From DATMMS01 sp036824145 (GTDB taxonomy: Bacteria; Chloroflexota; Dormibacteria; DASZGP01), in the NCBI GenBank assembly GCA_036824145.1, contig DAITAT010000041.1, positions 1-15,082 of the forward strand: DNA of 15,082 nucleotides, given 5' to 3'. The notes under the pieces are model-generated. The model searched no databases. It saw only the letters and a list, made by a program, of their open reading frames with translations, and was not told the DNA's origin. The position numbers and the translations under genes were made by a program. This document shows, piece after piece, positions 7,983 through 14,857 of the stretch (position 1 is the stretch's first letter; the number at the start of each line of letters is the position of its first letter).

Positions 7983-7987
7983 CCTCC
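7983..7987 (-). promoter_or_regulatory. Shine-Dalgarno of livH
   Basis: GGAGG on the minus strand lies 7 bases before the ATG at 7975. It is one of few clear ribosome-binding sites in the importer operon, where the three downstream genes rely on overlaps. It supports the 7975 start and independent initiation after the intergenic hairpin. Confidence 0.6.
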
Positions 7988-8006
7988 GCCCAGCTTGCCG
8001 AAACGA

Positions 8007-8039
8007 CCAGCCGGCTACCGCACTGTAGCAACCGGCTGG
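8007..8039 (-). terminator. Strong intercistronic hairpin between binding protein and permease genes (attenuator or mRNA-stability element)
   Basis: CCAGCCGGCTAC at 8007-8018 pairs with GTAG at 8025-8028 and CCGGCTGG at 8032-8039. This makes a 12-pair stem with a 6-base loop and a 3-base bulge. It begins 12 bases after the binding-protein stop. On the transcribed strand only TCGTTT follows, so a full intrinsic terminator is unlikely. In such operons, hairpins in this position commonly cause partial termination or protect the upstream mRNA so that the binding protein exceeds the permeases; that role is inferred here. Confidence 0.55.
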
Positions 8040-8050
8040 CCGCCAGACGC

Positions 8051-9328
8051 TTAGGGGGTTGCCGCCGCCAGGTCGGCGGCCGTCAACAACTGCACCTGCT
8101 TTTCCTGGCCGCTGCTCGCGTCCACCTGGAAGGCGCCGTAGGGCCCGAACACGTTGTGGTACTTGTTGTAATTGAGGTCGCCGCTGGCACCCTCGTAGTT
8201 GACCTTGGTCCCAGCCTTGATCATGGTCTGACAGCTCGCGTATGTGAAGCAGGCCGTCCCCGGTGGATTGGTCACCTGCGTCATGTTGCTGTTGATGTCG
8301 GCGCCCGCAATGCTGTTGGCCTTGTCGATGGCGAGGGCGGCGCTGATCAGGGTGTCGTACGCATAGTTGGCATTGGCCAGCGGCTGCTGCGAGCTGCCGA
8401 AGACCACGGCAAACTGCTTGTTGAACTCATCGGCCGCCTGCCCGCTGACCGAGGTCCCATAGACCGAGATCAGGTGATCGTGCGCGACCGGGTAGGTCAC
8501 GGCCTTCAGGTAGTCGTCGCCGCCGGTGATGTCCGTGCCGACGACCGGGATGGCCAGGTTGTTCGCCTCCTTGAAGTTCTGGAAGAGGACGGCTGCCGTG
8601 GCGGCATCGGTCTGGGTGAAGATCACGTCCGGCTTCGCGTCCACGATCTGTCGAACCTGCGGGCGGTAGGAGGTCTGGTCAGGCGCGACCGTGATGTCGG
8701 CGACGATGGAGTCGCCAAGCTTCTTGTTGGTGGCTTTGAGCGGCGCCGCAAACGTCTGCGCCGCGATGTCGGAGTAGAAGAGCAACGCTGCCTTGTGGTA
8801 GCCCTTCTTGTGAGCGTAGAGCGCCATCGCCACGCTCAGCTGGGAATCGGACGGGCTATCCCGCCAGAGCCAGGGATTGGTGTTGTGATCGAACAGGGTG
8901 CTCCCACCCTGGAACTCATCGTGGACTTTTGCCGACTGGACGATGGGCGCGACCGCCGCGATCTCCTGCGTCTCCGGCCCGATGATGGCCGCCAGGTTGC
9001 TGGACGCCAGCAGCTTCCGCAGCGCCGGCACCGAGTCGGCCTCGTCGCATTGCGTATCCGCGTGTTGGAGCTCCAATTGCTGGCCGAGAATGCCGCCCGC
9101 GGTGTTGATGGCTTTTTGCGCCACCTGCGATCCCTGGAGCATGGCCTGGCCAAGGCTGGCCAGGGTGCCGGTGAAGCACGAGAGGACGCCCATGGTCACC
9201 GGTCCGGTGGGTTTCTGGCCACCGCTCGACGCTGACGAGCCGCACGACGCCAAAACGACAGAGGCTGCGATCGAAACCAATAACAGCCGATACCGGCCTG
9301 CTGTGCTGCCGACGCTGACTCCGTGCAT
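8051..9328 (-). CDS. Periplasmic-binding lipoprotein of a LivJ-type (HAAT) ABC importer
   Basis: This 425-residue extracellular substrate-binding lipoprotein captures the ligand for LivHMGF. It has a type II signal peptide with hydrophobic LLLVSIAASVVLASC; the lipobox LASC puts the lipidated Cys at residue 29, followed by a Ser/Gly linker (GSSASSGG). The mature part is a type I periplasmic-binding fold (peripla_BP_6): VTMGVLSCFTGTLASLGQAMLQG, AAIIGPETQEIAAVAPIV, and KPDVIFTQTDAATAAVLFQNF. Four further cysteines (51, 94, 360, 366) could form disulfides. The ligand is not predictable; the neighbouring CoA-transferases and crotonase suggest a carboxylic acid rather than leucine. The ATG at 9328 has GGAGGGAG upstream (about 9342-9335). 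It is the first gene of the operon, downstream of a TTGACA-17-TAATGT promoter. Confidence 0.92.
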   Translation of the reverse strand: MHGVSVGSTAGRYRLLLVSIAASVVLASCGSSASSGGQKPTGPVTMGVLSCFTGTLASLGQAMLQGSQVAQKAINTAGGILGQQLELQHADTQCDEADSVPALRKLLASSNLAAIIGPETQEIAAVAPIVQSAKVHDEFQGGSTLFDHNTNPWLWRDSPSDSQLSVAMALYAHKKGYHKAALLFYSDIAAQTFAAPLKATNKKLGDSIVADITVAPDQTSYRPQVRQIVDAKPDVIFTQTDAATAAVLFQNFKEANNLAIPVVGTDITGGDDYLKAVTYPVAHDHLISVYGTSVSGQAADEFNKQFAVVFGSSQQPLANANYAYDTLISAALAIDKANSIAGADINSNMTQVTNPPGTACFTYASCQTMIKAGTKVNYEGASGDLNYNKYHNVFGPYGAFQVDASSGQEKQVQLLTAADLAAATP

Positions 9329-9364
9329 CCCCGCTCCCTCCAGGCTGGTGGCCGTTACCGCGCA

Positions 9365-9393
9365 ACATTAGTTGAGGGTAGTTAGGTTGTCAA
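9365..9393 (-). promoter_or_regulatory. Promoter of the liv-type importer operon
   Basis: On the minus strand a perfect TTGACA (9393-9388) is followed by 17 bases and TAATGT (9370-9365; fits TANNNT). The start would fall near 9358, giving a leader of about 30 bases that contains the binding-protein Shine-Dalgarno. The -35 directly touches the FadR-type palindrome at 9394-9404. Confidence 0.6.
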
Positions 9394-9404
9394 TGGTAGG
9401 ACCA
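9394..9404. promoter_or_regulatory. FadR/GntR-type operator palindrome TGGT-N3-ACCA
   Basis: TGGTAGGACCA has perfect four-base half sites around a 3-base centre. This is the core geometry known for FadR-subfamily GntR regulators such as FadR, PdhR and LldR. It lies 30 bases upstream of the GntR-family gene start and immediately upstream of the importer -35. It also overlaps the position expected for the -35 of the regulator's own promoter (about 9400-9405). A bound regulator could therefore block both divergent promoters. The link to this particular regulator is inferred from position and family. Confidence 0.6.
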
Positions 9405-9422
9405 CCTGTCCTCTGGGCCTGC

Positions 9423-9428
9423 TAAACT
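9423..9428 (+). promoter_or_regulatory. Candidate -10 box for leaderless regulator transcript
   Basis: TAAACT (4 of 6 to consensus, fits TANNNT) is followed by 6 bases, CGGGCG, and then the ATG at 9435. No Shine-Dalgarno precedes the ATG. The arrangement mirrors the box before 466. Confidence 0.45.
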
Positions 9429-9434
9429 CGGGCG

Positions 9435-10169
9435 ATGGGCGGGACCTTTGCGGCGCTTCGCCCGCTCGCGCACAGCCGTATCTATGAGGATGTCGCGGCT
9501 CGCCTGAGCCAGTTCGTCCGGGAGTCGGCGATGGCGCCCGGGGACCGCTTTCCTTCGGAACGGGATCTCTCTCGGCAGTTGAGCGTGAGCCGGACATCGA
9601 TCCGCCAGGCGCTGGTGGCGCTGCAGGCCCAGGGCTTTGTCGACGTTCGCCACGGCGAGGGGGCATTCCTGCGCCGGATTCGGGGCTTTGGTGAATCGCT
9701 GCCCAAGCTCCTCGAGCGCCGGCGCCGGCTCCCCGAGGTGCTCGAAGCGCGGGAAGCCCTCGAGGTCAAGCTTGCCGAGCTGGCTGCCGCCAGGCGCAGC
9801 CCCGAAGACCTCCATGCCATGCGGGGCGCGCTGCGGACCATGGAAGAGGAGATCAGGACCGGGGGCCTCGGTCTCGTCGGCGACGCCGACTTCCATCACG
9901 CCATCGCCGTGGCCGCCCACAACAAGGTGCTCGGGCACTTGATCGACGAGATCGCGCTGGCGATCCAGGAATCTCGGGTCGAGTCCCTGTCCGAACCCGG
10001 CCGGCCGCCCCGGTCGCTGGAGGCCCACGAGCGGATCCTGGCGGGCATCGATGCCAGGAGCCCCGCGCGCGCGGCGCAAGCGATGCGGACGCACCTCAAG
10101 GAAGTGGCTGACGTCGCCCTGTTGTGGTGGCAACCCAACGACCCTGGCGATGGCGACGCTGACGAGTAG
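9435..10169 (+). CDS. GntR-family transcriptional regulator, FadR subfamily (FCD domain)
   Basis: This 244-residue DNA-binding regulator has an N-terminal winged helix-turn-helix (about residues 15-80) with the GntR core PGDRFPSERDLSRQLSVSRTSIRQAL and the wing VRHGEGAFL. An all-helical FCD effector domain covers about 95-225. Candidate metal ligands of the FCD domain are all present: Asp150 and His154 in DADFH, His198 in EAHERI and His220 in MRTHL. This suggests a metal-bound carboxylate effector. It heads the CoA-transferase/crotonase operon and is divergent from the importer. It most likely controls both through the TGGT-N3-ACCA site, with the imported acid or a CoA derivative as effector. 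The start at 9435 has no Shine-Dalgarno but a leaderless-type -10. Its stop overlaps the proposed start of the next gene by 20 bases. Confidence 0.92.
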   Translation: MGGTFAALRPLAHSRIYEDVAARLSQFVRESAMAPGDRFPSERDLSRQLSVSRTSIRQALVALQAQGFVDVRHGEGAFLRRIRGFGESLPKLLERRRRLPEVLEAREALEVKLAELAAARRSPEDLHAMRGALRTMEEEIRTGGLGLVGDADFHHAIAVAAHNKVLGHLIDEIALAIQESRVESLSEPGRPPRSLEAHERILAGIDARSPARAAQAMRTHLKEVADVALLWWQPNDPGDGDADE

Positions 10170-11391
10170 TGAGCCGTCCGGGACGCCGGATGATCGGCTC
10201 GCACGCGATGTGACGGAGCAGCCACTGCCGCTGGAAGGCATCCGGATCCTCGACCTCAGCCAGGCGCTCGCCGGCCCCTATTGCACGATGCTTCTCGGCG
10301 ACCTGGGGGCCGATGTCATCAAGATCGAGCCGCCCGGCACCGGCGACCATGCTCGCCAGTGGGGTCCCCCATTCGTGAATGGCGAATCCTCCTACTTCAT
10401 GTCGGTCAATCGCAACAAGCGGAGCGTCGTACTCGATTTGAAGCGTGAGGCTGGCCAGGCGGCCGCGCAGGCGCTGGCCCGGACGTGCGATGTGGTCGTG
10501 GAAAACTTCAAGCCCGGCACGGCGGCGAAACTCGGACTGGACCCCGGGCAGCTGCGGGCGAGTAGGCCGGAGTTGATCTACGCGTCCATCAGCGGCTACG
10601 GGCAGGATCAGCCGACCCTGGCGGGCTACGACCAGATCGCGCAGGGGACGTCGGGATTGATGAGCTTGACCGGATCGCCGGATGGGCCGCCGTTCAAGGT
10701 GGGGGTGCCGGTCGGCGACATCACCGCGGGCATGTTCGCCGCCCATGCCATCCTCGCGGCACTGGTCGAGCGGCACCGGACGGGCACGGGTCGCTACATC
10801 GATGTCGCCCTCAATGACGCGTTGCTCGCGCTCCTCACCTACCAGGCCGGCCGGCTCTTCGCCACGGGCCAGGCGCCTATCCGAGAGGGCAACCTGCACG
10901 CGACCATCTCCCCCTACGGGACGTTCGCGGTCGAGGATGGGTTCATCAACGTGGCGGTGGGGTCAGACGCGCAATACCGCCGTTTCTGCGAGGCGCTGGA
11001 CGCGCCCGAACTCGCGGACGATCCGCGCTTCACGACCAACGCGCTTCGGCAGGTGGCGCGGCCGGCGCTCACGGTCGAGATCGAGGGCCGCCTGCGGCGC
11101 CGCTCAGGGGCCGCCTGGCTGGATCGCCTGGCGACGTATGGCATTCCGGCGGGGCCGATCCTGGACATCGCGGAGGCCTTCGCCAGCCCGCTGGCCTCCG
11201 GCCATGCGATGCGGGTCGAGGTCGACCACCCGGTGGCGGGCCGCGTCGGCCAGGTCGGCGCCCCATGGAAGCTGGATGGGCAATCATCCGCCATCCGGCG
11301 GCCGCCTCCCCTGCTGGGCGAGCACACGGCCGAGATCCTCAGTGAGTTGCTCGGCTACGACGAGGCCCGACTGGAGGCGGTGAAGGCATGA
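10150..11391 (+). CDS. Class III CoA-transferase (CaiB/BaiF family), first copy
   Basis: The product moves CoA from one acyl-CoA to a free carboxylic acid in the cytosol. It has the family pattern in order: LEGIRILDLSQALAGPYCTMLLGDLGADVIKIEPP, NRNKRSVVLDLKREAG, DVVVENFKPGTAAKLGLD, YASISGYGQ, then TGTGRYIDVALNDALLALL. Asp223 in ND occupies the catalytic-Asp position of this family (Asp169 of formyl-CoA transferase, by motif). The start is uncertain. The ATG at 10150 gives 413 residues and overlaps the regulator by 20 bases. A GTG at 10210 sits closer to the first conserved motif (LEGIRI). The open frame reaches back to 10051, inside the regulator, which I rejected. It is followed by a paralogue whose ATG overlaps its stop. 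The substrate is unknown; formyl-CoA, succinyl-CoA:malate, benzylsuccinate and carnitine transferases are all relatives. Confidence 0.9.
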   Translation: MATLTSSEPSGTPDDRLARDVTEQPLPLEGIRILDLSQALAGPYCTMLLGDLGADVIKIEPPGTGDHARQWGPPFVNGESSYFMSVNRNKRSVVLDLKREAGQAAAQALARTCDVVVENFKPGTAAKLGLDPGQLRASRPELIYASISGYGQDQPTLAGYDQIAQGTSGLMSLTGSPDGPPFKVGVPVGDITAGMFAAHAILAALVERHRTGTGRYIDVALNDALLALLTYQAGRLFATGQAPIREGNLHATISPYGTFAVEDGFINVAVGSDAQYRRFCEALDAPELADDPRFTTNALRQVARPALTVEIEGRLRRRSGAAWLDRLATYGIPAGPILDIAEAFASPLASGHAMRVEVDHPVAGRVGQVGAPWKLDGQSSAIRRPPPLLGEHTAEILSELLGYDEARLEAVKA

Positions 11392-12602
11392 GCGCGGCCC
11401 CACTCGAGGGCATCCGCGTGCTCGAGGTCGGCAACTACATGGCCGCCCCGTTTTGTGCCATGCAGCTCGCTGACCTGGGCGCCGAGGTGATCAAGGTGGA
11501 GAACCCGGAGGGGGGCGACACCGTCCGCCAGCTGGCGCCGTTGCTCGAGGGCGAAGGCTCCGCCTTCATCCGCCTCAACCGCAACAAGCGCTCGATCGCC
11601 CTTGACCTCAAGACTGAGGATGGGAAGGCAGTCTTCGTAGCCCTGGCCGGCAAGAGCGACGTGGTCGTCGAGAACCTCCGGCCGGGGACCATGCGGGAGC
11701 TCGGCCTCGACTACGATCGCCTCCGTGCGGACAACCCCGGGTTGATCTACGTGGCGGCTTCCGGCTGGGGCCAGGACGGACCGCTCAAGGACCAGCCTGG
11801 CATGGACATCATGGCCCAGGCGCGGTCGGGGTTGATGAGTATCACCGGGATGCCGGGCGGCGATCCGGTGAAGGTCGGCGTCCCCATCTGCGACCTGGTG
11901 TGCGCGCTGTATGGCGCGCTGGCCGCGGTGGCCGCGCTCTACGCGCGCCGCGAGACCGGGGTGGGCCAGTTCATCGACGTGTCGCTGCTCGAAGCCGGCG
12001 TGTCCTTCGCGGTCTGGGAGGCGGGCAAGTTCTTCGCCACCGGCGAAATTCCTGAGCCGCTGGGCTCGGCCCACCAGAGCAACGCGCCGTACCAGGCCAT
12101 TCGCTCCGCCGACGGCTGGCTGACCGTCGGCGCCGCGACCCAGAAGACCTGGATCGCTTTTTGTGGCGCGTTGCGACTGGAAGGGATGATCGCCGACCCG
12201 CGCTACGCGGACATGAACGCGCGGCACCGAAACCGCACGACGTTGATCCCAGCGATCGAGGAGGTCACCATCAGCAAGCCGACCGCGCACTGGCTCACCG
12301 TCCTCGAGCACGCGGGGGTCCCCTGCGCGCCCATCGAGAACTTCGGCGAGGTCTTCACCGATCCCCACCTGCTTGCCCGCGAGTATTTCTGGGACGCGCC
12401 CCATCCGACTATCGGGACGGTGCGACAGCTGGGCTCGCCGATGCGCTTCTCCGGTACGCCGGTCCGACGCGATAAGGCCGGTCCGCGCCTCGGCGAGGAC
12501 ACGACCCCCATCCTCGAGGAGCTGGGCTACGCCCCGGCCGACATCCAGGACCTCCGAACGCGCGGCGTGGTCAAGGCGTCCGTCGAGGCGGGATCGCGAT
12601 GA
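11388..12602 (+). CDS. Class III CoA-transferase (CaiB/BaiF family), second copy
   Basis: This 404-residue protein is a clear paralogue of its upstream neighbour and aligns with it throughout: LEGIRVLEVGNYMAAPFCAMQLADLGAEVIKVENP, NRNKRSIALDLKTEDGK, DVVVENLRPGTMRELGLDYDRL, YVAASGWGQDG and GQFIDVSLLEAG. At the catalytic-loop position where the first copy has Asp223, this one has Glu202 (LLEA). The ATG at 11388 shares bases with the upstream TGA (ATGA) and its own TGA overlaps the next ATG, so the three enzymes are probably made in fixed ratio. Adjacent class III CoA-transferase pairs form heteromers in known pathways, for example succinyl-CoA:malate in Chloroflexus and benzylsuccinate degradation. 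A two-subunit enzyme is my preferred reading, but two separate enzymes are possible. Confidence 0.9.
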   Translation: MSAAPLEGIRVLEVGNYMAAPFCAMQLADLGAEVIKVENPEGGDTVRQLAPLLEGEGSAFIRLNRNKRSIALDLKTEDGKAVFVALAGKSDVVVENLRPGTMRELGLDYDRLRADNPGLIYVAASGWGQDGPLKDQPGMDIMAQARSGLMSITGMPGGDPVKVGVPICDLVCALYGALAAVAALYARRETGVGQFIDVSLLEAGVSFAVWEAGKFFATGEIPEPLGSAHQSNAPYQAIRSADGWLTVGAATQKTWIAFCGALRLEGMIADPRYADMNARHRNRTTLIPAIEEVTISKPTAHWLTVLEHAGVPCAPIENFGEVFTDPHLLAREYFWDAPHPTIGTVRQLGSPMRFSGTPVRRDKAGPRLGEDTTPILEELGYAPADIQDLRTRGVVKASVEAGSR

Positions 12603-13381
12603 GCGACGAGCTGATCAGCGAACGCCGGGGCGCGGTGCAATGGGTCATCTTCAATCGACCCCAGGCACGCAATGCGGTCACCTGGCACATGTACGACCGG
12701 CTGGTCGAGGAGTGCGAGGCGGTCAACCGCGACCGCCAGGTGCGGGCGATGGTCCTGACGGGAGCCGGCGGAGAGGCCTTCGTGGCCGGGACCGACATCT
12801 CACAATTCCGGGCCTTCACGACGGAGCGGGATGCTCTCGAGTACGAGGCACAGGCCGACCAGGTGATGGCCACCCTGGAGTCCGTCCGGGTCCCGACCAT
12901 CGCGGCCATCGCCGGCTCGTGCGCCGGGGCGGGCGCGGCGATTGCCGCCGCCGCTGACCTGCGCCTCGCATCGCCATCCGCCCGCTACGGGATTCCGATC
13001 GCCCGCACCCTCGGCAACTGCCTCTCAATGCCGAACTACGCGCGGGTCGCCGCGATCATTGGCACGGCCCGGCTCAAGGACCTGATCATGCGGGCGCGCC
13101 TGATGGACGCCGAGGAGATGCTCAGCTGCGGCCTGGTGGTGGAGGTGACCGCTGACGAGGAGTCCTTGCTGCCACGCGCCCAGGCGCTGGCCGAAGAGGT
13201 CGCCGCGCACGCGCCGTTGACGCTGTGGGCGACCAAGGAGGCGCTGCGGCGCATGCGCGACCAGCTCATCCCGGCGGACGCCGATTCGGACCTGATTCGC
13301 ACCTGCTACATGTCGGCCGACTTCCGAGAGGGCGTGGACGCCTTCCTGAGCAAACGCAAGCCGCAATGGAAAGGCGAGTGA
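12599..13381 (+). CDS. Crotonase-fold protein (enoyl-CoA hydratase/isomerase family) lacking both hydratase glutamates
   Basis: The 260-residue crotonase-superfamily protein binds an acyl-CoA and stabilises its enolate. Visible are the oxyanion-hole segments FVAGTDISQF (61-70) and GSCAGAG (106-112), plus the C-terminal CoA-binding and trimer end SADFREGVDAFLSKRKPQW. Aligned to classical hydratase, the two catalytic Glu positions hold Ala114 (GAGAAI instead of GGGCEL) and Ile134 (GIPIAR instead of PEI). Ordinary syn-hydration is therefore unlikely. The conserved-looking segment ARTLGNCLSMPNYARV suggests a distinct subfamily; isomerase, hydrolase, decarboxylase or retro-Claisen activity are options. 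The ATG at 12599 overlaps the preceding stop (ATGA). It is the last gene of the regulator/CoA-transferase operon and probably acts on the thioester made by those transferases. Confidence 0.88.
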   Translation: MSDELISERRGAVQWVIFNRPQARNAVTWHMYDRLVEECEAVNRDRQVRAMVLTGAGGEAFVAGTDISQFRAFTTERDALEYEAQADQVMATLESVRVPTIAAIAGSCAGAGAAIAAAADLRLASPSARYGIPIARTLGNCLSMPNYARVAAIIGTARLKDLIMRARLMDAEEMLSCGLVVEVTADEESLLPRAQALAEEVAAHAPLTLWATKEALRRMRDQLIPADADSDLIRTCYMSADFREGVDAFLSKRKPQWKGE

Positions 13382-13424
13382 CGGCGAGGAGCCGCAGGAG
13401 AAACCTAAGGCAGCTGGTGGGGGA

Positions 13425-13450
13425 TCTGGACCACATACCAGGGGTCCGGA
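13425..13450 (+). terminator. Hairpin downstream of the crotonase gene, without T tract
   Basis: TCTGGACC (13425-13432) pairs with GGTCCGGA (13443-13450), one pair being G-U, around a 10-base loop. It starts 43 bases after the operon's last stop. No T run follows, so it may be a 3'-end stability structure or a weak terminator. The rest of 13382-13552 is G-rich and shows nothing else except the promoter-like boxes at 13482-13511. Confidence 0.3.
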
Positions 13451-13481
13451 ATGGGTCCTGGGGGCGCCCCAAGAGGGGGGT

Positions 13482-13511
13482 TTGCAGCCGTCGTGGCAGC
13501 GGAGTTATGGT
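13482..13511 (+). promoter_or_regulatory. Candidate promoter of the zinc-ribbon gene
   Basis: TTGCAG (13482-13487) and TATGGT (13506-13511, fits TANNNT) are 18 bases apart. This would place the start near 13518 and give a leader of about 35 bases containing the GGAGG ribosome-binding site at 13543-13547. The -35 is weak. Confidence 0.35.
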
Positions 13512-13552
13512 AGGGCGGATCGACCGCAGACCCATGGAGTTGGGAGGTGCCA

Positions 13553-13849
13553 ATGGGATTCGAGGACGTTACGCTGAGGTGTCGTGATTGCTCTGCCGAC
13601 TTCGTCTGGACGGCGGGTGAGCAGAGCTTCTTCCAGGAGAAAGGTCTCCTGAACCAGCCTCAGCGCTGCCCGGAGTGCCGGTCCGCCAAACGACTGCAGC
13701 GTCAGGGATCGCGCCGCATGTTCGATGTCGTCTGTGCCGAGTGCGGCACCACCACCCAGGTTCCATTCGAGCCCCGTGAGTCGCGGCCTGTGTACTGCAA
13801 CGACTGCTTCAGCAAGGTGCGCCTCCAGGTCCATTCGGCGGCCCAATAG
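13553..13849 (+). CDS. Small double zinc-ribbon protein (zf_Tbcl-like, CxxC-CxxC)
   Basis: This 98-residue cytosolic protein carries two zinc knuckle pairs. The first is CRDC (10-13) followed by FVWTAGEQSFFQEKGL and RCPECR, matching the probable zinc-ribbon family zf_Tbcl. The second is CAEC plus VPFEPRESRPVYCNDCF, a motif known from small CxxC proteins in many bacteria. The function of the family is not established; nucleic-acid or protein binding is the usual guess. An in-frame GTG at 13547 exists, but the GGAGG at 13543-13547 lies 5 bases before the ATG at 13553, which decides the start. It seems to be an independent transcription unit, convergent with the recombinase gene 30 bases away. 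Confidence 0.85.
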   Translation: MGFEDVTLRCRDCSADFVWTAGEQSFFQEKGLLNQPQRCPECRSAKRLQRQGSRRMFDVVCAECGTTTQVPFEPRESRPVYCNDCFSKVRLQVHSAAQ

Positions 13850-13879
13850 CGCACTGACGCGACGGGGGAGGGGAGTCCC

Positions 13880-14857
13880 CTAGCCGGCCCGGCGGCGGTT
13901 GCCGCTGTGGAAGTCCCGGTGAACCGCCCTCAGTTGGGGGTTGGTCACGTGCGTGTACACCTGCGTGGTGGACAGGCTGGCGTGACCGAGCATCTCCTGC
14001 ACGGAGCGCAGGTCGGCGCCGTTGAAGAGCAGGTCGGTGGCGAAGCTGTGCCGCAGCGTGTGTGGGGTGGCCTTGATGCCAAGGCCTGCCTGGCGTACGT
14101 ACTTGGCGACCAGCCGTTCCACCGACCGGGCGCTGAGACGCCACGACGCGCCGTCCATCGCGGCACGCCCACCCGGAGTCTCTTGCTCGGCGGCATGGCC
14201 GCGGTAGCGGATGAAAAGCGGCTTGAACCGATCTTTGCGCATCAGCAGATACGCGCTGATGCTCTCGACGGCGGCATCAGTCACAAAGACAACCCGGACC
14301 TTGCGGCCCTTGCCGATCACCGAGAACTCGCGGCTTTCGAGGTTGACCTGTTGACGGTCCAACGCAACCAGCTCGGAGACGCGGAGGCCGGTCGAAAAGA
14401 GCAGCTCCAGGATGGCGCGATCGCGCATCCCGGGCTCATCAGTGGCGTCCACCGCGCCCAGCAGCCGGCCGACCTGGTGGGAGTCAAGGAACTTGAGGCT
14501 GCGGCCGCCGCTCTTGCCCAGCTCGACCCGGTCAGGCGCCATCGCCTCCTCGCCGGCACGGGTCAGGAATCGAAGCAGCGAGCGCAGCGCCACCAGGTAC
14601 GACGTCTGGGTGCCGCGGGAGAGGTTGCGGCGGGTCTGGGCCGAGACCAAGCGATGTAGGTGGACGCGGTAGCGCCGGGCGATCTCGGGGTTGATCTGCT
14701 CCGCCCCGGTGACCCCTTCGGAGGCCGCCCAGGCACAGAACGCACGCAAGTACTGGGCGTACATGCGCACCGTCAGCGGCGAGAGGTTGCGATCGATTTC
14801 GCAGTGCTCGAGGAACGCCGAAACCTGGTCTTGAAGACGTGTAGAAGATGAGACCAC
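13880..14857 (-). CDS. XerC/XerD-like tyrosine recombinase
   Basis: This 325-residue site-specific recombinase breaks and rejoins DNA through a 3'-phosphotyrosine. The N-terminal SAM-like DNA-binding domain spans about residues 8-105 (LSPLTVRMYAQYLRAFCAWA). The catalytic domain has the full set: Arg159 in STGLRVSELVAL, Lys183 in IGKGRKVR, His266 and Arg269 in HTLRH, His292 in LGHASLSTTQ, and nucleophile Tyr301 in VYTH. It is about 25 residues longer than E. coli XerC/D, the extra length partly lying in a loop around residues 218-240. Context does not decide between chromosome-dimer resolution and a mobile-element integrase, but the compact, canonical motifs favour a Xer housekeeping type. The GTG at 14857 is the chosen start; no Shine-Dalgarno is seen, and TACACT lies 7 bases upstream. 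The start codon sits inside a palindrome, CACTGG-N2-CCAGTG. Confidence 0.9.
   Translation of the reverse strand: MVSSSTRLQDQVSAFLEHCEIDRNLSPLTVRMYAQYLRAFCAWAASEGVTGAEQINPEIARRYRVHLHRLVSAQTRRNLSRGTQTSYLVALRSLLRFLTRAGEEAMAPDRVELGKSGGRSLKFLDSHQVGRLLGAVDATDEPGMRDRAILELLFSTGLRVSELVALDRQQVNLESREFSVIGKGRKVRVVFVTDAAVESISAYLLMRKDRFKPLFIRYRGHAAEQETPGGRAAMDGASWRLSARSVERLVAKYVRQAGLGIKATPHTLRHSFATDLLFNGADLRSVQEMLGHASLSTTQVYTHVTNPQLRAVHRDFHSGNRRRAG

Noticed and set aside
7418..9235. 605-codon plus-strand open frame opposite the importer genes
   Set aside because: It is antisense to the binding protein and LivH, which have clear family motifs. Its translation is Arg/Gly/Val/Asp-rich with no recognisable domain, as expected for the complement of high-GC genes.
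13869..13881. AGGGG-AGT-CCCCT hairpin between the convergent zinc-ribbon and recombinase genes as a terminator
   Set aside because: The stem is only five pairs, the loop three bases, and no T run follows on either strand.
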